Below are positions 11,783 through 24,380 of a stretch of 64,000 nt of DNA, piece by piece; position 1 is the stretch's first letter; each line of letters opens with the position of its first letter. Origin of the DNA: Microplitis mediator (lineage: Eukaryota; Arthropoda; Insecta; Hymenoptera; Braconidae); contig NC_079969.1 in NCBI RefSeq assembly GCF_029852145.1, positions 24,234,459 to 24,298,458 of the forward strand, written 5' to 3'. The notes under the pieces were generated by a model. That model was not told the DNA's origin. It made no database searches and was given only the letters and a program-made list of their open reading frames with translations. The position numbers and the translations under genes are program-made.

Positions 11783-12507
11783 ATGAGGCGTTTAGTTTAA
11801 AACCCGGGAAATATTTTAAATTGAAGATTAGATTTGTTATAAATTTTTATTGTTTATTTTTTACTATATGTCTCCAGAATTCAATGAAAAACGCGGGAAT
11901 TAATTTTAAAATTCAGGGTCGTTTTAAAACCAGATGAATTTAATAAGCAGTTTCAAATCCGCATATAAAAAACTACTGACAGTTTATTGAAAAAAAAATT
12001 GAGTTAAGCAACGAATTATGAAATCAATAAAAAATGTATAAATATAAGAATGGGGGAGGGCAAAAGAGGTAGAAAGGGGATACCCCAAAATTTTATAAAA
12101 AAAGTTGAACATTATTTTGAATTTTTTTTTTCTTAAACTTTTTTAAAAATCGAGTGTCAGTCAAAAAAATTTAGTGACTTTTGTTTTATGATAAAAACTA
12201 TTAAAAAATTTTTTTCTCCCTTTGCATCCAATAATTATGGGAAAAATTTACTTATAAAAAAATTGAACTTAATCAAAATTATTTGATATCCAGAAATATT
12301 TTACCTTTTTTAGGGGATGCCTGATTTTACCCGGAAAAAAATAAAAATTATTTTTCTTTGCAAACAAAAAAAATGCATTTGAGTCCCCGCGTCCCCCCTA
12401 TACCCCATTAAGAATAAAAAAAATTATTTTGAAATTGGAATGTTTCTGTTCAGACCAAAGTTTTCCAAAAATTTTTTATCTTCAATTCATAAAACTAGAC
12501 GCCTCAT
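11783..12507. mobile_element. TIR element with ATGAGGCGTTTAGTTT ends
   Basis: ATGAGGCGTTTAGTTTAA at the left and AAAACTAGACGCCTCAT at the right are inverted with one or two mismatches. The interior is AT-rich with G-runs (GGGGGAGGG near 12052) and no credible open frame. Single copy in this window. Confidence 0.6.
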
Positions 12508-14064
12508 ATATTTATTTAATTAAAAAAAAAAAAATGATTACATTTGACGCGAAAAAAAAATTTTATAAAACTTTATAAATATGAACGAATCTAACTTGTT
12601 GTTAAAAGATTAAATATCCACTTATTTCATTCATTAATTATTTAAAAATTGATAATTGAATCCTCATACATTAATATGAATATTAATAATAATATTTACA
12701 ATATTTATTTACACTTTAAATTTACACTACTATTAATTATTTATCGAAAATAGTATGAGTTTAAATAATTTTAAATGGAATTTAATCACTTATTTAATAA
12801 TTATTTTTTAACTGCTACTTACTCGACATTAATTTAATAATTTAATATTTTATTCAATAGTTTATCTTAATTATTAAAACTTACTTATGATAAATCTTTG
12901 ATAGAGAATAAAGAAAACTTAATAAAGTACTGCATCTGTTTCGTTATCGCAATTTAAATATTATTCATATATATGTATATAAATTTACGTTTGTTTTCAG
13001 TAAAAAAAAAAATATTTTACCAGCACAGTAAAATATTAATCAGTTGATAATTTATGTGATTATTTTTTATTGAGGTTTATTATTATTAATTTAAATAATT
13101 TTTTTTTTGTAGATTATTATCTACGTCATTATTTGTGCCGTATAATTTATATATTTTATACCTTGCAATTTATTAATTTATAATTAAATTTAAAAAATTA
13201 ATACTTTGCAATTTTAAATAACTAATTACTTTTTTTTTTAATAAATACATGGAAGTTTATATTTAATTATTATTTTTAAAAACTTTTAAATATTTTTTTT
13301 AAACCACCATTTTTTTTTTAAAGAAGATTTTGTAAATAAATTAATACTTTATAATAGTTTATTTTTTTTTATTTAGTTATTAATTTTAAAAAAATAAAAT
13401 TTAAACATTAACAAGAATTTATTCCTAATTATAAACTGTTTTTTTTTTAATTTTAAAAATATATATTAGATTTAATTAATTACTAATTAAAATTAAATTA
13501 ACAAAAAATCTTCTTTTTAAGTACCGTCGTTTGTAGTTTTAAAAAAAAATATTTAAAATTAAATTTATGACAAGATATCAATAGCAAACTTTTTTTAGTG
13601 ATCGTATCGATTGCCGGTAAATGAACGGGGGATTTACCTATTTTTGTGTTGGAAATTTATTTTGAATGGTTTCCTACAGAATTTTTATTTTTAAACGTTT
13701 ATTTGATCAAGCGGGTACGTGAAAAAAAATAAACCAATACTAGAATAGTAGAACAGAAATAATACGAACTGATTTTGGATGTGAAATCACAAAAGCTTTG
13801 AGAAAAAAAAAAAGGTTGTAATTTATCTGGACTAGATTTGAAACATTGGGGTCAAATAATCGATGGTTTAAATATATGAGCTTGTTTTTGATAACAAACA
13901 TAATCATAGACAATTCTCAAATTACATGAAATATAAATTAAATTTATAAGAATTTACTATCTGACGTTTTGAAACACTGACCGAAAAATCCAAGCAATAC
14001 AGAGACAACTTGAAGATGTCATGACCATGTCTTTTAAAAGGACAAGACCAATTTTTCTTTCTCA
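12508..14064. other. AT-rich spacer, no gene seen
   Basis: Extremely AT-rich intergenic DNA with poly-A/poly-T runs. I see no coding exon, RNA gene or recognisable element. Confidence 0.6.
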
Positions 14065-14245
14065 ACCAAGTAGCACACTTGGCTTTGCGATATCTATAAA
14101 ATAAATATTTTGAGGCTGTTTTTCGATCTATCGATAAGGTAACAAAATGTTGACAAAATGATTAGAAATTTATTTCACCGAAAAAATATCTGCTTAAAAG
14201 ACTTGACAGAAGTAACGATAAAAAAGTAAATTACAAGTAAGTTAT
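14065..14245. repeat. Dispersed repeat shared with 2125-2275
   Basis: Same orientation and order of phrases as 2125-2275 (GCACACTTGGCTTTGCGA, AATGTTGACAAAA, GACTTGACAGAAGTAACGA), with insertions and substitutions. Confidence 0.6.
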
Positions 14246-14447
14246 TAAACTTTTTTATAACTCAAATTTTCTAAAAAATACGAACTGACTAAAAGAATTA
14301 AAAGCTATTGATATCTTTCATAAATATTTAAAAATAATAAATTAAAAAGATCGAACAATGGGCTCTTATAAGATTAATAAAAAATTATAAAATACAATTA
14401 TTAACCAGTCTTGTGCGCTGATATTTTGTATTAATATAAAAGAAATC

Positions 14448-15095
14448 ATGTACCTGAAGATTCGAACGTTTTTCACGCAACAAATTTGTTTGTAGACCAA
14501 AGAACATCTTTTCAAGAATATCTTTTAATCATTTTTTTTAGTCAAAATGCTCGCCTTACAAACTGTCGAAAATTGTGATTTTTTAAAATTACATGCAGGA
14601 CATCTACCTTGATATCATATTTCAATTGTATGAAATTCTTATGAAAAGTCGGTTTGCGAGTAAACTATTTTAAATAAAAATTGAAAATTTGAAAGTTGAC
14701 CACAATTTTCTTGATTCAAATCGAATAACTTGAAAAGTTACGAATAATTCAAAAACTTTCGGAGAATTCTAAAACTGACGAACAATTTGAAAAGTTACGA
14801 ATAATTCGATACTATTCGATTCGTTTCTAACCCGATTCGCACACTCCTAATTATCATGATACTTTTCCCTCAATTTTTCTTAACAACTTTCATTAAACTT
14901 TAAAAAAAAATTTAAATTACAAAACACGCAACTTTTCTATTTGAAATTTGAATACTCAAAAGGTAGTTGGAAGTGGTCTACAATTTTTGACTGACGTGCA
15001 AAACATTTAAGAAGTCTAGATCCAATAGATTTTTTACTTTTCACTTCATTTTTGTATTTTCGCTCCACGAAAAACGTTCCGATTTTCAGGTACAT
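14448..15095. mobile_element. TIR element, CATGTACCTGAAGATCGGAA family (copy 1)
   Basis: The ends CATGTACCTGAAGATTCGAA and CCGATTTTCAGGTACAT are inverted repeats followed by a CGTTTTTCACG / CGTGGAGCG-type extension. Sister copies lie at 33390-33671, 35488-35706 and 42850-43818. The interior has ATTCGAATAACTTGAAAAGT phrases also seen inside the copy at 42850-43818. A TTTG microsatellite follows at about 15120-15140. Confidence 0.75.
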
Positions 15096-15777
15096 AAGAA
15101 ATCAAGTTGAGATATATATTTGTTTGTTTGTTTGTTTGTTTTCTATATTTATCAATAAATTTTTATCTACTCCATAATTTAATTTTAATAATTTATTTAT
15201 TCTCATAATTAAACGGACGATATATTATTTGTATCATTGAGTTGAAATGGGAACAGATAGTGACATTTATATTTATTTTCGTACTCACTTTACTCAATCA
15301 TAAATGACAATAAAAATGAGACGATTATTGCTACTTCAATGAGCATGAATTCAGGGTCATAAATTGAATTTATTCATTAATTAATTAATTTGTTTATTTT
15401 TTAACTTTTTTTTTACTTTTTATTATTTTTTTTTGTAAGAATATCTATTTAAACGAAGGCACAATTGACATAGGTAGCAATTGGTGACGTATACTGTCGT
15501 AAAAAAAATTTTATCCTCCAGTTACTTAAGAAAAAAAAAAAATATCAAGACATCAAGACAATTATCGTGAACCCACTTAAAAATTATTTGCAGCAGTTAT
15601 TTTTTTTTGTTTTATTTTTAATTATTAAAATTTGTTATTAATTATTTAACGAGAGTATTACTACTTATATATAAATATCTATATATTTTTAGTTATTTTA
15701 ACGAATAATTTAGACCAGGTGAGTTTTAAATTATTAAAAAAAGTCTTAGACTTTCTTACATGCATTTAATAAGTTGA

Positions 15778-18700
15778 TTAATTCGGATATTTGGTGTACT
15801 CAGCCTTAAGAAAACCGAGTTTGACCTTTATGTCGTGGAACGTTGGTCTCTTCTCTGGTTGTAAATCCCATGCCTTTTTATTTTACAACATGGAAACAAA
15901 AATTGCGGAATTTATAACCATTTCGTATAATTACTTTACCTAGTTTTTTTTTTCTTACTTTATTACTTTATTTTTAAAATAAAATATTTATTAGACATAC
16001 CTGTTTCATGATGTCGTAAACTTCAGACGGACATCCATCCGGTGGTTCCATTTTATATCCTTTTTCCACACACTTTACAACGTCCGCTAATGGCTAAAAT
16101 ATAAAATATATTTTGTGTTAAAACGTGTCTTAATTTAAAAAGTCTTTTTTATTTATTAAATAATTTAATTACTAGCAAATATAATACACACTGCAAAAAA
16201 TCGGGAGTGATTACGGATTTGATTTAAATCTGAATTCCCGCCGTCACTCGGAGATCCGGAGTTTCAGACAAAAATTACTCTGCATACGGAATAAATAAGG
16301 ATTTTATTTTTCCAACGGAGTGATTTTGAAGTGTTCTGGATTTTATTTAAACCCGCATTCACTTCGATTCGGAGTTTTAACATTAAAATCATATCAATCA
16401 TTGTCATTCATATCAAGTAGATAGGCTTGAATTCAAACAGCGCAAATTTATAAAGCTCGTAGTATACAAACTAAGAATGAAAGGAATAATAACCAGTGTC
16501 GATGAGCAATACGATAAATTGAAGCTGTGGAAATTAAGTACTAGACTGGAATACTCGGAGTTATGCTTTTTTTTCAAACTTATTAATAATATGATAGTTT
16601 TCCCGGGCTTACTTGGATCAATAGATTTCATTATACCTTAACAAGGGCTTAGACAAACTCGATTAGTAAACGTTCCAACCACTAGGTAGAATTATGTGAA
16701 ACATTGCCCCAAATTTAAACTTTTAAACGCGGTGAATAAATATTCCGAAAACAAATTATTTCGGTGGTACTCTTACCAGTTTTAAATCGGCAGCTAAAGC
16801 TCTTATGAATAATTAATAATTGTAATGATTGTTTAAGTGTATTAATATGTCAAAAAATTCTAAGTGTAATTTTCTTTTTACTCATGTATTGTAAACAAGC
16901 CAAAGCATCTGTATGTATTACTTGTAAATTGCAGAAATGCGTTAAATAAATAAATAAAAATAAACTCTCCTTCGGAGGGAATTTCCTCTGAACCGGAGTT
17001 TTAATTTTGAAATAAACTCGCCTTCGGAATGAATTTCACTATGAACAGTTTCAATTTTAAAATAAACTCTCCTTCGAAGTGAATTCTCTCTGAACCGGAG
17101 TTTTAATTTTAAAATAAACTCTCCTTTGGAGTGAATTTCACTTTGAATCGGAATTTCCATATTAAAATCAATACCCCTTCGAAGTAAATTTCACTCCAAG
17201 GGAATTAAATAAATAAAGTCATCTACCCCGCATTTAATCCAAGATCACTCCACAAATTTTTTACAGTGCATTTATTTAAAAAAAAAAAAACTTACTATTC
17301 TCGGATATGGTACTCGTCCAAAGGAATAAATTTCCCATAATAAAATTCCAAAACTCCACATATCTGATTTGTTTGAAAATTTCTATAAAAAAAAATATAT
17401 ATGTAAATAAATAAATACGTAAATAATAAAAAATTTAACTATTTACTTTTATTAAATATTAAAGGAACCGCTGCCATTAATTCTTAATGATAAAAAAAAA
17501 ATATCTAAATGTGAGTCCGAAAGTCTTATAGAGTTTATAAATTAAACAGAAGTCTTGAGTTATTTTAGTTTGTGATAAGAACACCGGAAGTAAGTAAATT
17601 TAAATATTGGTTTTAAAGTGATGATGATATTTAGACTACTGGTTTAAATAAACGAAAATGTTTTAGTAAAAAAAGATGGCGGTCTATTTAAAAAATTCGA
17701 AACTTTGAATTGAACTTTTTCAGAATTTTTAAAAATTAAAAACTAAAAATACTTCGAATTTTAATATTTAATTTAAACGTTTTTCAAATATATTTTCAAA
17801 AGTTTTATTTTAACGCAAGTAATTTTATTTTATTTTAACATTTTTTACGTTTTCCGATAGTTTTTAAACCGTCCAGAAAATTTCAAAAAATTTTTTCTCA
17901 ACAGATTCATTTAGAAAATTTTCACTTGAAATTTTTTATCAACTTTTTACAAAAAACTAAACCGACTAGTGTTTCTAGTCTTTAATTTTTAAAAGTTCAA
18001 CTCAAAGTTTCAAATTGTCTAGAATTTTAAAGTTCCTTATGCGGATGCATAAGTGTGATTTTTTTTTATTTACACACATAATAAATAATAAAATTACATT
18101 TTGTTTTAGAGCCTCAGGTGCAGTCCACTTAATAGGTAATTTACCACCGTCAAGTGAAAAATTTTCATCACGTGCCAAACCAAAGTCTGATACTTTGGCT
18201 GAATTATCTTCAGCAACAAGAACATTTCTTGCTGCTAAATCACGATGTACGACGTGTCGAGATTCAAGATAAGCCATCCCAGCGCACGTATCACTATAAA
18301 GAAAAAAAAAATACATGAGTAATTTTTTTTATCTCAACCTAATGAGATTTTAAATTATAAATACAGTCGACTACCCGTTATAAGCCTCTTCCCCTCAATC
18401 GGCAGATACTGAGTCCAAACATCTTCCCCACTTAACCACTTTTTTGAGTTTCGTACCAGACAGCCCGTTATAAGCCTCCGTTAAAATTCTATAAATTATA
18501 AACTAACAATAGGAACAAAATATCAAAATTAATTATGAAAATTTACTATCGATCTTTCGCGGATAATAATTTTATAAATATTAAGTAAAATATAATTTAT
18601 TGTTGATAATTGTAATGATTAATTACAATTAAAGCTTCTGTTACAATTTGAAAGTTTTATTGAGCATTATGTTGATCAATAACAATTATTATTATTATTA

Positions 18701-21700
18701 CTGTAATTAATACCGTTGTCATTATAATTTTTTCTAGTACAATTATTATTTGTGTAAAAAGATAAGTATTTATTTTAGCGCCATAAGCACTAGAAAAATC
18801 GGGATACTGACGTATGTAACAAAACGTAAATATGACATTTAAAATGATATTAAATAAAACAGGCTTATAACGAGTAGTCGAGAAGAAAACTAAACGCGCG
18901 GTAGTGGAGAGACTGAAATTTCAATAAAAATTTCGCCTGTCCCCTAGACCAGGCTTATGACGGGTCGACTGTAAGTAAAAATATTAAAATTTACTTACAA
19001 AGCAAAATTAATTTGATCTTTTTTGGTAACGTGCAACCGTCCTCTCGATCTTAAATAATCGACGAGTGATCCCTTACTCATATATTCAGTAACCAGGTAC
19101 ATATGTTGATTGTTAAATACGAGGCCAAGTAATTTAACCAAATTATCGTGAATAAGTGAAGTCATCAAACTAGCCTCAGCTAAAAATCTTTGTGCAGCTT
19201 CGCTGTTGTCTTTCAACATTTTAACGGCGACACGTTCGCCGCGATAAACGCCCAGCAGTACGTCGCCAAATTCACCTTTGCCAATGCACTCCCGCAATTC
19301 AAGCTCGTGAGTTTGTATCACCCATCCGGCCTCAACGAAGGCCTTCGGATCGACGCAAAAATCTTGCTTGCCTTGCTTTGGCAACGGCTTTGTCAGTTGT
19401 GTACACAGGCCATCGGCATCCTCCTCGTAATGCTCAACAAGCAGGGCTAAATTTTCGAAAAATACCTCGTCGTCAATTGTCAAATGATTATTTTTATATT
19501 TAACACGGTAATGTTGTACTCGTCCAGCGTAGGATACACACAGTGTATAATCACCGGGGAAATTTGTCGACTCTCTGACTAGAAACAGACCATCTTCACG
19601 AGGTCGCAGCAAACTTTCTGCTGTTTCTCGTGAAATTTTTCCATGAAACCATCTGCAATTAATTATATATATTTATGTAATTATTAAACCAACAATTAAA
19701 ATATTTGACATTTTTTTTTACTCAATTAAAAACAATTTATTTAATTAATGTAATTATAATTAATTTGGACAATTAAATTTCTAAGAAAGAATTTTTTATT
19801 ATTTTTTATTTTATTCAAATTCTATTTTGGGGACTCAAATACTTGAAATCTTTTTTCTTTTTTTTTAATGATATTCAGAGTAAATAGAAAAAATTTCAAT
19901 CGCGGTTAAAAAAAAAAATTTTCATTTTTGGCGGGAAAAATGGGTATCGCCTAAAAAAAGTGAGAAAAAAAGTTTGGATATTAAATAAATTTTCTTGCCA
20001 AGGTAAAAGCTTCTATACTCGCTCACTTTTCATTGGAGTGAGATTAAATCACTCAATATAAATTAATAAATAAAATAAAAAACCATATTTTTTTTTTTAG
20101 TTATTTTTTGAAGTTTCGAGTATTAGAATAAAATTTAAGTTTGAAGAATAATCTTGATAATTAATTATTACTAATTTTTTAAATAAGCTCCTTGAGTGTA
20201 CCCATAATCGCTCACTAAAAGTTGTGATGTACCATTACTCGACCAACACATGGCCCTATAGTCGCTCAAAGACAATATCATTTAAACTATGATAAGTTTA
20301 TTTATTTAGACAAATAATTTATAAATTATACTACTTTATTCTTTCATAATATAAAATTTCATGAATTTTAAAAATGTATTTAATAAGATATAGTTATAAC
20401 AATTCTTAAAAAATTTGACGTAAACAAATTTAATTTAACGAATGAACGTTAAAGTAAAAATGCCCGGCTGAGCGCGATTTTGAAAACAGTCATTTAATTT
20501 AAATTTATAATCTATTATAAAATAATTTGATACATCATATTTTAATATATTGAGATTCACAAATAATTATTTATCATAATAATATTTTTAGTTGCAATTT
20601 TTTTTTATAAAAATTATAAAAAAACGCCTTAAACAGTTAAAGTGAGCGACTAATGGTACTGAGCGGGTATAGGGGCTTTTACTTTACATTTACATAAAGA
20701 AAAATTACATTTTACATAATTATTTGATACAAAGGAAAAAAAAATTATAGATTTTCTCATGAAACAAAAGTCATGAATATTTTTCGACTGACACTCGATT
20801 TTTGAAAAAGTTTAACATACAAAATTCAAAATAATCCTCAATTATTTTGAGGAGTACTCTATCCGCCTCAACCCCCCTTCTCTCCCCTATATATTTTATT
20901 GTAACATAAATTAAAAGACCTAGTACCCGATCAAGGAACTAGTTCTCGATCACTCTATGTATTTATATATTTATATTTACTAAATTTAATAAATATAAAT
21001 ATACAAATATATGAGTGATCGGGTACTGCACTGAGAAAAAAATACTTTTATTAAGAACATTTACTTGATACAAGAACATATATTCTTGATAATTTTCAAG
21101 AATATATAATTTTGTCTCAAGAATTTGTAGAATTGAAGGAAATAATTTTTATTTAATTCAAGTAAAGCTATTCTTTTGTTTATTCATAATATAATTTCAC
21201 ATTCATATAATAACAAAAATAAATTTGATGCTCTTTTCTCAAGAAATTGATAATTAATAATAATAAAATAAATATTTTGAACGGATTTCTTGAACCAAGA
21301 AATTTTTGTTTGGAAAATAGTATTTTTTTTTCTCGGTGTGGGATATAAAATGCAAAACAATAAAAATATGAACTTACGGCATAGCATTAAGTTTAACTTC
21401 ATGTCTCGTGCTCATTGATAAGGCATTGTTACTTGTTGGATTTATAGTTGAATTATTAGGAGTAAGGATAACCGGAGAAGATGGTACGGAATTACTCATG
21501 TGAGTGGTTGGAGGTACAACAACATTTTGAGTTGTTACAATACTACTGGGGTGTGTTGTTGTCATTATTGGTGAGACTGGATGTGGCAGCATATTTGCCC
21601 CACTGTAATTGGATGGGATTGATGGAATGGAGTGATGAATTGATTGGATCGATTGCATCGATTGGAGTGCGTTTTGCAAAAAAGAATGAGCCGTTACATT

Positions 21701-21808
21701 TGAAGGTATTGTGTGATGATGGTGATTCTGGTTACCATCAATTTTACCCTGACGAGCTAGTGCTGATAAGTTTGGGTAACTAGCACCCGCATTGTGATAA
21801 GTTGGCAT
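15778..21808 (-). CDS. Csk: C-terminal Src kinase (Csk), SH2 plus tyrosine kinase
   Basis: Csk phosphorylates the inhibitory C-terminal tyrosine of Src-family kinases in the cytoplasm. Coding exons (minus): 21808-21378, 19652-18999, 18293-18098, 17382-17296, 16093-16001, 15873-15778; 1557 nt, 518 residues. All junctions are GT-AG and in phase. Residues 1-143 are a His/Ser/Pro/Asn-rich low-complexity leader. The SH2 domain starts PWFHGKISRE with FLVRES at 167-172. The kinase has GKGEFG from 268, VAVK Lys288, HRDLAARN with Asp380, DFG Asp398, WTAPEA and SDMWSFGILLWEIYSFGRVP. The activation loop has no tyrosine, as in Csk. No SH3 domain is visible. The frame is open upstream of ATG 21808 to the acceptor at 21849, but the next upstream exon found has stops in all frames, so this ATG is the likely start. 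Confidence 0.93.
16189..17268. mobile_element. MITE, CACTGTAAAAAtCGGAGTGA family (copy 3), split by a LINE tail
   Basis: The left end CACTGCAAAAAATCGGGAGT and the right end CACTCCACAAATTTTTTACAGTG are inverted. The copy lies in the Csk intron between exons 16001-16093 and 17296-17382. The right half has a short direct repeat of about 55-60 bp (AAATAAACTCTCCTTCGGAG...CTCTGAACCGGAGTTTTAAT) in four imperfect units at 16960-17170. It is interrupted by a LINE fragment. Confidence 0.75.
16391..16959 (+). pseudogene. 3' tail of a non-LTR retrotransposon (LINE), dead reverse-transcriptase C-terminus
   Basis: From about 16432 the plus strand reads FKQRKFIKLVVYKLR, then RLEYSELCFFFKLINNM and FPGLLGSIDFIIP, then a stop, then RQTRLVNVPTTR with further stops. 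This order is typical of the C-terminal end of insect LINE ORF2 proteins (L.FlyKLlNg....P.Ll..i.f.iP...RQT). The sequence ends in an AAATAAATAAATAAA tail at about 16945-16959. The insertion splits the MITE at 16189-17268. It is 5' truncated and has several in-frame stops. Confidence 0.75.
18364..18971 (+). mobile_element. Pogo/Tigger-like MITE, CAGTCGACTACCCGTTATAA family (copy 1)
   Basis: It starts CAGTCGACTACCCGTTATAA and ends CTTATGACGGGTCGACTG, with TA on each side (18362-18363 and 18972-18973). The terminal motif resembles pogo/Tigger-type mariner ends. It lies wholly in the Csk intron 18294-18998. A near-identical inverted copy is at 60819-61441 and an end fragment at 49141-49232. Confidence 0.85.
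20001..20685 (+). mobile_element. MITE, AAAGCCCCTATACCCGCTCA family (copy 2, in Csk intron)
   Basis: Nearly base-for-base the same as 6341-7025, in the same orientation; ends AGGTAAAAGCTTCTATACTC and GAGCGGGTATAGGGGCTTTT. It lies between Csk exons 18999-19652 and 21378-21848. Confidence 0.85.
21029..21338. mobile_element. Short palindromic TIR element (CACTGAGAAAAAAATAC ends)
   Basis: CACTGAGAAAAAAATAC at the left and GTATTTTTTTTTCTCGGTG at the right are inverted repeats. The interior repeats TTCTTGA / TCAAGAA motifs. It is similar in style to 33141-33344. Located in a Csk intron, 40 bp from an exon donor. Confidence 0.6.
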
Positions 21809-22350
21809 TACTGCTGCTGATTATTTTAATTAGGCCACTAATATTGACCTGAAAAATAACAAAAAACATTTTTATTTTTTCATTATTAAATTTTGTGTAA
21901 ACGTTTTTTTATTTCCTTTCATGGTAATTTTTTATTTAATACAAAGAGGTGCTGTGTTATATATATATATAAATTGAAGGTTAATATGATGAGAACTTAT
22001 GCGTAAAGGCGGTATATATATTTTATATATATATAAGAGAGCTACTTTATGCAAATGAGTGGGTGGTTTGATGCTCCTTTTCTCGGGTGACAAGGCGCTT
22101 GCTTGCTAATAAATATGAAAGTGGGTGAGTAATAATCCAACACAGAGAATATGTAAGCTTAGTCTATGTATGACGAGGAATAATGTTTCATATTATTCTT
22201 CTATTTCATGAGTATAGAGTACACTGTAAACAAGTATATAGTAATAATTCGTGCCTATTGTTTCAATGTAACATAGAGAGAGTATTTTCCATTTGTCATT
22301 TTATTTTCAACAGGATACCAGGATTCAATTTAACTCTATTTATGTATAAT

Positions 22351-23304
22351 AGACTGGGCCAAAAAAATTGACTATTTTTTTTTCGATACTGTGAAAATAT
22401 TATTCCTGATGACAAAAAAAAATTATTATGCAAGTTTGAGCCCTTAATATTGATATTAAGAGGTGTATCGTTACGACTTAGTTTTTTGACAGAAATTTCG
22501 TTTTTTACCCAAAACTCGTAAATCATCTATCTAAAAAATTTGAGCAATGTACATTCTTAAAGGAAATTGAATTCCCTACAAAAAATCTCTCTTAGTAAAT
22601 TGACGTAAAACGAGCGGTTTCCCTGTAACCGTGCCTTAAACATTGATTTGTTTTTTAAATTGTTTGTTTCTATTTTGGATTTTTTATAACTACTAGAAAT
22701 ATTAAAATTTTTTTTAGTCAAGATACATATTCTCGAAGGAAATTTAATGCTCTACAAAAAAGATGTCTTAACATTTTTTGCTAAATTCACTCCTTCGAAA
22801 GTTATTCAGGTTATTAAAGTCGTTTTGACTCAACTTCAACCTTGAATAACTTTCGAAGGAGTAAATTTAGCAAAAAATGTTAGGTGACCTTTTTTGTAGA
22901 GCATTAAATTTCCTTCGAAAATATGTATTTTGACTAAAAAAAATTTTAATATTTCTAGTAGTTATAAAAAATCCAAAATAGAAACAAACAATTTAAAAAA
23001 CAAATCAATGTTTAAGGCACGGTTACAGGGAAACGGCTCGTTTTACGTCAATTTACTAAGAGAGATTTTTTGTAGGGAATTCAATTTCCTTCAAGAGTGT
23101 ACATTGCTCAAATTTTTTAGATAGATGATTTACGAGTTTTGGGTAAAAAATGAAATTTCTGTCAAAAAACTAAAAGTTGTAACGATACACCTCTTAATAT
23201 CAATATTAAGGGCTCAAACTTGCACAATAATTTTTTTTTTGTCATCAGGAATAATATTTTCACAGTATCAAAAAAAAAAATAGTCGATTTTTTTGGCCCA
23301 GTCT
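22351..23304. mobile_element. 954-bp foldback element: two arms of about 460 bp with a 25-base loop
   Basis: The sequence from AGACTGGGCCAAAAAAA to TTTTTTTGGCCCAGTCT folds on itself. The left arm is about 22351-22812 and the right arm about 22838-23304, nearly identical in reverse complement over their whole length (shared blocks TTAATATTGATATTAAG, AATTGACGTAAAACGAG, CGAAGGAAATTTAATGC). TA flanks both ends if the termini are taken as GACTGGGCC. It lies in the long Csk intron 21849-36188, so it is transcribed if that model holds. No coding potential. Confidence 0.9.
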
Positions 23305-24380
23305 AATGTATATAGATTTATTTATTTGCTCATTTAATTTTTACTTGATTTTCCACACTCCTACTACAATTATTCTGTCTGAAGGTCATGCAAGACACTC
23401 ATCTATATTGTCCCCTATTAATTTTTCATCACATATATATGCGATAAAAAGCAGACATATATTAAGGATTAATAAAATTTAATACTTTTTTATAAATTTT
23501 TCAATATCGAGTATGTGGGAAAAAAGTCAATTAAATTTATGAAATTCTTGATAAATTGATTTTCTTTAAATATAAACACATATGCCGTAATATGAAGTAA
23601 CTTTGAACCATCTCCAAGGTTTTATGTCGTAATTCAATAACTATTTTATTTACTTTAGCTTCGATTAAAAATATATGACCTCAGTATTCCCGATTTTTAT
23701 CTGTTTAGTTTAAAAAAAATAAAAAGTAGTCCAACAGTCACTCATTCATCAAAAGAAAAGACTTGCCTATTTCCGTTTTTCATAGATATCATATATAGAT
23801 ATATATATAATAATATAATAGAATCTATTTATAACAATCAGGAGAGATCGATAAAAATATGATAATGTTAAGGACAGAGTTGAGGTTTGAAATTTAATTT
23901 CGATTATTGACATTCGATAAATATTTTTTTATCATTTTAATAAAAAAAATTTTAATTAAAAGTTGTTTATTTTAAAAAAAATTAATGTTTGCAACTGAAA
24001 TAATTTAATCACTTGATTGAAATTAAATTATTAAATTTTTTTATAAAATTGTTAATTTTCGGGCTCTGTAAAAATAAATTAAAATAATAATAATATCGAA
24101 ATTTAATTAGGTCTGCGAGGTCAAAGAACTCTTAACGAATTTTTTTTTAGCCCAAACAGACCTCGGCTGTTTCAGCGAGAGAAATGTACCGGAAGTGAGA
24201 GCTACCGATTCAATAAATTTGAATAGTAATTTATAGAATCTTATAAAATCAAAAATAATTATTGTAAAGTAAAGCAATAAGACACCGTTTGAAATTCGTA
24301 GATATAAATAATAATTTAAATGTTAATTTTTACTAATTATTTTCACGTGTTAAACATTTAAAAAATTACATACTCCAATA
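23305..24380. other. Csk intron, no gene seen
   Basis: AT-rich intronic DNA with only short palindromes and no recognised element or exon. Confidence 0.5.
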
